8,713 nucleotides of DNA from Verrucomicrobia subdivision 3 bacterium UBA693 (GTDB taxonomy: Bacteria > Verrucomicrobiota > Verrucomicrobiia > Limisphaerales > UBA8199), in assembly GCA_002298785.1 (NCBI GenBank), contig DBMR01000105.1, forward strand, positions 1 through 8,713, given 5' to 3'. This document shows, piece after piece, positions 5,706 through 8,713 of this stretch; positions within the stretch are counted from its first letter, which is position 1; each line of letters begins with the position of its first letter. Both the position numbers and the translations under genes were made by a program. The notes beneath the pieces are model-generated. The model searched no databases, was not told the origin of the DNA, and saw only the letters and a list, made by a program, of their open reading frames with translations.

Positions 5706-7088
5706 TCAGAGGTAATGAAACAGCGGCGGAAAGAGGATCACGACGATGGCCGCCCACGCGGCATAAACCGGCACGTAATCCGTCTGCCACTTCTCAAGGC
5801 TTGAGAAGGATCCGCGACCACGCAGAAACCGGATGTAGAGCACCGCGGACCACGCTAGATTGACAAGGAGAATTATGTTCTCACCCAGAGCAGCCACGCG
5901 GTTCGGGCTGAAGCCGAATTCGGTAATCCGCGCGGCGATCGCCCATAGCGCCACCCCGTCGGCTAGGAGCGCACTGATCACCAGAACGACCTGGACTAGA
6001 TCGAAGGTGTTGCGCGGCGACTGCGGGTCCCGCGCCGATACGGAGTAGAGCAGCAGGCCGATGACCACCACAAGCAGCAGGTCGAACCCGATGAGCACCT
6101 CCCGTGTGACGTCAACACCGCGCCCTGTCCAGAGAAGGGTCGCCAGGAAGATGATCAGCATGGCGGCGAACATGGGCGTAAACAGCCGCGTCAACATCGG
6201 CGCCATGTTTTCCATTACGCTTTGCTTCGCTTCCACCAACCACGATGCGATCAGGAGAGCGCCGGCCGCTCCACAGGGAAGCAGCCACGCGCCGATGAAC
6301 GGCCCGACATTGATCCCGATGGCCTTGAAGATCATCCCCAGGAACACCGTGAAGACGCCACCCCCAAGGGCGATGAGGACGTAGTAGATGAACAGCTCAC
6401 CCGAGAATCGAATGAAATCCATGCGGCCATCGAACTGGTTCCAGCGTCCGCCGGCGTACGCGATGCCCACGATCAGCCAGAGCGCGATTGGCAGGTGCAG
6501 TCCCGTAAGTACTTCAGTGGAACTGGTCCGGGAGAATGGATAGACATTGGCGAATATACCCGCGGCCACGAACGCGACGGCCAGCCACCGAAGAGTGCGG
6601 GTCTCAAGCCGCTGTTTCCAAGCAAAGTAGAGGGCCAAAAGCGGCAATAGTAAAAGACTTGCGTTACGGAGATAGAAGCGGGTGCCTTCAATGTTATGCT
6701 CGTCCAACTGCAGCCCGAACAACGCCGGAACCTTGATAGCGACCGCCGCCGCTACCGCAAGACAGAAGGCGACCATGACCTCGGTTTGAACCGGCGCTAG
6801 CGACTCTCCTGCATCTGACGGCGCGGACTGGATTTGTTTCCAGAGACGGTTTGAGTTCGCGCGCGCGAACTCCCGAGTGAGGGCGTCGTGGCTGCCCATG
6901 CGCTTCACCGCCACCAGGAAGGCTTCATCGGCCGCGAGCCCCGCATTGACCAGGCTCGCCATCTGCTCTCGCAGTTGCTTCTCGAGCCCGGTGACATCGA
7001 CAGAGTGAATCGTCTGGCGACGACGAAGGTAGCTCCGCCACTGGTCGATCTGTTCCTCCAGCGATACTGGGTTTCGTGGGGTGGTCAT
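5706..7088 (-). CDS. Polytopic membrane protein with N-terminal permease prefix domain
   Basis: From ATG 7088 the product has 460 residues. Residues about 8-85 form a soluble, mostly helical 'permease prefix domain' (SLEEQIDQWRSYLRRR, then a DEAFLVAVKRMGS helix). This domain is typically found in soil bacteria fused to ABC-type permeases or other membrane proteins and encoded beside a PadR regulator. About eleven hydrophobic segments follow, at roughly 102-124, 141-156, 166-184, 197-212, 230-255, 262-285, 303-321, 331-349, 363-386, 401-422 and 440-458. I see no MacB/FtsX-like periplasmic domain, so this is not the usual ABC permease; the body recalls DUF4153-type membrane proteins, which is recollection and uncertain. 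The transported substrate, if any, is unknown. ATG 7088 is preferred over ATG 7094 because of the ribosome site. A PadR-style palindrome and a TTGACA box lie upstream, but no PadR gene is adjacent. Confidence 0.85.
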   Translation of the reverse strand: MTTPRNPVSLEEQIDQWRSYLRRRQTIHSVDVTGLEKQLREQMASLVNAGLAADEAFLVAVKRMGSHDALTREFARANSNRLWKQIQSAPSDAGESLAPVQTEVMVAFCLAVAAAVAIKVPALFGLQLDEHNIEGTRFYLRNASLLLLPLLALYFAWKQRLETRTLRWLAVAFVAAGIFANVYPFSRTSSTEVLTGLHLPIALWLIVGIAYAGGRWNQFDGRMDFIRFSGELFIYYVLIALGGGVFTVFLGMIFKAIGINVGPFIGAWLLPCGAAGALLIASWLVEAKQSVMENMAPMLTRLFTPMFAAMLIIFLATLLWTGRGVDVTREVLIGFDLLLVVVIGLLLYSVSARDPQSPRNTFDLVQVVLVISALLADGVALWAIAARITEFGFSPNRVAALGENIILLVNLAWSAVLYIRFLRGRGSFSSLEKWQTDYVPVYAAWAAIVVILFPPLFHYL

Positions 7089-7090
7089 CG

Positions 7091-7174
7091 TCATCCCTTT
7101 CGTGGCAGTCGCGCGACTAAGGCCGCCAGATGCCCGGCAGGTTTGCCTTCACTCTCTGCATTTCTATGGGCCAT
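7091..7174 (-). CDS. Candidate 27-residue leader ORF overlapping the membrane-protein start
   Basis: A minus-strand frame from ATG 7174 encodes 27 residues beginning MAHRNAESEGK and ending ARLPRKG. Its TGA (7093-7091) overlaps ATG 7094 as ATGA and ends two bases before ATG 7088, the geometry of translational coupling. The frame is also open upstream to GTG codons at 7201 and 7207, near the predicted transcription start. No domain is recognisable and no ribosome site is convincing. It occupies the place where a PadR gene often lies. It may be a real coupling peptide, a relic, or chance. Confidence 0.25.
   Translation of the reverse strand: MAHRNAESEGKPAGHLAALVARLPRKG
7095..7100 (-). promoter_or_regulatory. 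Ribosome binding site that sets the membrane-protein start
   Basis: AAAGGG on the minus strand touches ATG 7094 directly but stands six bases before ATG 7088. The six-base spacing makes ATG 7088 the likely initiator. Confidence 0.55.
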
Positions 7175-7206
7175 TTTCGCGTTTGGGACTCGCTCGAACA
7201 CCTTCA

Positions 7207-7221
7207 CTTTGTATTACAAAG
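7207..7221. promoter_or_regulatory. Perfect 15-bp palindrome, probable PadR-family operator
   Basis: CTTTGTATTACAAAG is a perfect inverted repeat with 7-bp arms around one central base. It overlaps the -10 region of the putative minus-strand promoter of the membrane-protein gene. Genes for permease-prefix-domain proteins are commonly PadR-controlled, and PadR dimers bind palindromes of this sort. That the binder is PadR is inference. Confidence 0.6.
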
Positions 7222-7234
7222 CTAATGATGTCAA
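7208..7234 (-). promoter_or_regulatory. Promoter of the membrane-protein gene
   Basis: A full-consensus TTGACA lies at 7234-7229 on the minus strand. The best -10 is TACAAA (7213-7208, four of six bases), inside the palindrome and at a short 15-bp spacing. The sub-optimal spacing and the operator overlapping the -10 suggest a weak, tightly repressible promoter. The transcript would begin near 7201, about 110 bases before ATG 7088. Confidence 0.5.
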
Positions 7235-7556
7235 GCGCGTGTTTGCCGTGCCAGGACGGTTGGTTCCAAAGATTCTCTGTGCGAGCCAAGTGCGACGAGT
7301 GAGATGCTCCCTTTGCATTGGCGGGGTTCGACTTTCGAGATGGCGTCAACCAAGCCGGTGGAATCAATGCCGTCATGATTAGTCCCATTCGATACTGCCT
7401 TCACAAGCTTTGCAGCGCGAAGTGGCATTAAAGAGGTTCTCTTTTTGGTCGAGTACCGCTTACGGTAAGGCCCGGCAACGCAACGCGACACCTCTCGGAA
7501 CGCGAAGGAATTGCCTCCTCTTTGGCTGTGCAACACGGCATGATTCGAACGGGAAG
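7235..7556. other. Intergenic region between divergent membrane-protein and beta-lactamase-family genes
   Basis: No gene, tRNA or mobile-element end is supported here. Small frames exist on the minus strand (for example 65 codons from 7428 to 7231) but lack a ribosome site and any recognisable domain. One small hairpin, TACCG/CGGTA around CTTA, lies at 7454-7467. I found no good plus-strand promoter for the hydrolase gene. Confidence 0.4.
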
Positions 7557-8713
7557 ATGGAGAACAATTCTCCAGTCAATGTTGATGGCATCCTGCAATC
7601 GATAATCGGTCGGGGAGCCGAACGATTCGGCCTGGCCGCGGTGGTGCTGCGGGGGGAGCGCATCATCGCCCAAGGTGTCGCCGGGGTTCGAAAGCGAGGT
7701 GACGCGGAACGCATCACCCTCGATGATTTGTTTCTCCTTAATTCCTGCACCAAACCCATGACCGCGACCCTCGTCGCGATGCTCATCGATGTAGGCAAGC
7801 TCAATTGGACCACCACCCTGGGCGAAGTTTTTGCCGACACGGTGAAGCCCATGCATCCGGCGTGGGAGAAAGTGACTTTGGCGCAGGTCCTCGCACACCG
7901 CGCGGGATTGCCCCTTGACCCGGATGGTCTGGCTCGGGTGTTTGACCTGCTTCGCGCACCATACGCCAGCTTGCGCAGTGGCTCCGAGCTGATGCGGCCT
8001 GCTCGAGCGCGTCTGGGAACCTTGCCGCAGCAACGCCTGGAAATCACGAGGCAGGCCCTTTCGCGCCCGCCCGGAATCCTTCCGAACACCAAATACTGGT
8101 ATTCCAATGTCGGTTACATTCTCGCGGGCGCCGAGCTGGAGCATCTCACCGGTAATGCGTGGGAAGATCTGATGCACGAACGATTGTTTCAGCCACTGGG
8201 CATCCGCACGGGCGGATTCGGCTCGCCGGGCACCGCTGGTAAAACCGATCAACCCTGGGGCCACTCCTCGTTCGTTGGCAGACCGATCGACCCCGGCACT
8301 CCCGCCGCGCAATTCCCACAGTACTACGGTCCCGCCGGTACGGCACACATGACCATGACAGATTGGGCAAAATTTGTCGGGCTCCATTTGCGCGGTGATC
8401 CGGCCAATCCGCATTGCCGGGCGGCGTTGCTTCAGCAGGATACCTTTGCGGAATTGCACGCGGTCGCACCAAGCGCAACTTATTCCCCGGGGTGGGTGAT
8501 GCGTGGGTTGACCTTTGTGACCACTGGTGATGCCGCACCCGCGGTGGCCTACCGTGGTGGAGCGTTTATCAGCACCACCAGTTGGGCAAAAGGCACCCGG
8601 CAGGGAGACACCGGCCGCCGGCTTTGGCACGGCGGAAGCAACGGAATGTCGCATTCTGTCGCCTGCATCGCACCGGAAATTGAACTGGCCGTGTTAGTCC
8701 AACAGGAAACCCT
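7557..8713 (+). CDS. Beta-lactamase-family serine hydrolase (class C / penicillin-binding-protein fold), 3' end outside the window
   Basis: The frame is open from ATG 7557 to the end of the window, giving 385 residues. The three active-site motifs are present and well spaced: S63-C-T-K66 (SxxK, nucleophile Ser63 and general base Lys66, followed by PMTATLVAMLIDVGKL), Y182-S-N (YxN) and H358-G-G (equivalent to KTG). The LAHRAGLP segment (112-119) and GYILAGAELEHLTG (186-199) are typical of the family. Members include esterases, D-aminopeptidases and carboxypeptidases as well as beta-lactamases, so drug resistance should not be assumed. The last visible residues (ELAVLVQQET) match the final core strand, so perhaps only a short C-terminal part is missing. 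No signal peptide is visible, unlike most periplasmic members. The frame is open upstream to a GTG at 7422, but that extension does not look like a signal sequence. GGGAAG abuts the ATG, too close for a normal ribosome site. Confidence 0.9.
   Translation, partial: MENNSPVNVDGILQSIIGRGAERFGLAAVVLRGERIIAQGVAGVRKRGDAERITLDDLFLLNSCTKPMTATLVAMLIDVGKLNWTTTLGEVFADTVKPMHPAWEKVTLAQVLAHRAGLPLDPDGLARVFDLLRAPYASLRSGSELMRPARARLGTLPQQRLEITRQALSRPPGILPNTKYWYSNVGYILAGAELEHLTGNAWEDLMHERLFQPLGIRTGGFGSPGTAGKTDQPWGHSSFVGRPIDPGTPAAQFPQYYGPAGTAHMTMTDWAKFVGLHLRGDPANPHCRAALLQQDTFAELHAVAPSATYSPGWVMRGLTFVTTGDAAPAVAYRGGAFISTTSWAKGTRQGDTGRRLWHGGSNGMSHSVACIAPEIELAVLVQQET

Noticed and set aside
7158..7175. Minus-strand TGGCCC...ATGCA resembling a sigma-54 promoter ahead of the membrane-protein gene
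   Set aside because: Spacing between GG and GC is 11 instead of 10, and a TTGACA promoter already explains the region.
7231..7428. A 65-codon minus-strand frame starting MPLRAAKLVK in the intergenic region
   Set aside because: No ribosome site and no recognisable domain, and it ends inside the TTGACA box of the next promoter; support is too thin for a gene.
8622..8640. TGGCACG followed at the right distance by AAGCA, resembling a sigma-54 -24/-12 element
   Set aside because: The -12 part lacks TT, and the site lies inside the coding motif HGG of the hydrolase with no gene close downstream in the window.
7428..8654. A 408-codon open frame antisense to the beta-lactamase-family gene, and a 215-codon one beside it
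   Set aside because: The plus-strand gene has all three catalytic motifs. The antisense translation shows no domain and arises from the GC-rich third positions of the real gene.

Overview
The window (8,713 bp, roughly 55-60% GC in coding regions) looks like accessory-type chromosome from a Gram-negative, soil-type bacterium. The mix of a PAS/sigma-54 activator, a secreted glycosidase-like propeller protein, a 'permease prefix domain' membrane protein behind a PadR-style operator, and a class C beta-lactamase-fold hydrolase suggests Verrucomicrobiota, with Acidobacteriota or Planctomycetota as alternatives. This is inference from gene families; no rRNA or marker gene is present.

Layout. 54-1988 (+): sigma-54 enhancer-binding protein with two near-duplicate PAS sensor domains. 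It converges on a minus-strand run. Read in its direction of transcription, that run is: membrane protein with permease prefix domain (7088-5706), small metallophosphoesterase (5538-4987), AbiEi-like/Fic fusion protein (4716-3199) and secreted five-bladed-propeller glycosidase-like protein (3110-2052). At the right edge a beta-lactamase-family serine hydrolase (7557 to the window end, +) is divergent from the membrane protein and runs off the window. No RNA gene, CRISPR array or transposase is visible.

Regulation. The Fic gene has its own AT-rich upstream region (about 37% GC) with a good sigma-70 promoter. Its -10 box lies only 10 bp before the best ATG, which predicts an almost leaderless mRNA. 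Imperfect inverted repeats lie just upstream and could be an operator for the protein's own N-terminal winged helix. The membrane-protein gene is preceded by a consensus TTGACA box followed by a perfect 15-bp palindrome, resembling a PadR operator, although no PadR gene is adjacent. A 27-codon frame between that promoter and the gene overlaps the start region by ATGA.

How the genes work together. There is no single obvious pathway; they look like separate regulatory, stress and degradative modules. The most distinctive is the Fic protein, which carries a DNA-binding/antitoxin-like domain, an autoinhibitory motif and an AMP-transferase motif in one chain and may control its own promoter. The architecture itself appears to be a known, widespread one; what would be new is the promoter/operator arrangement.
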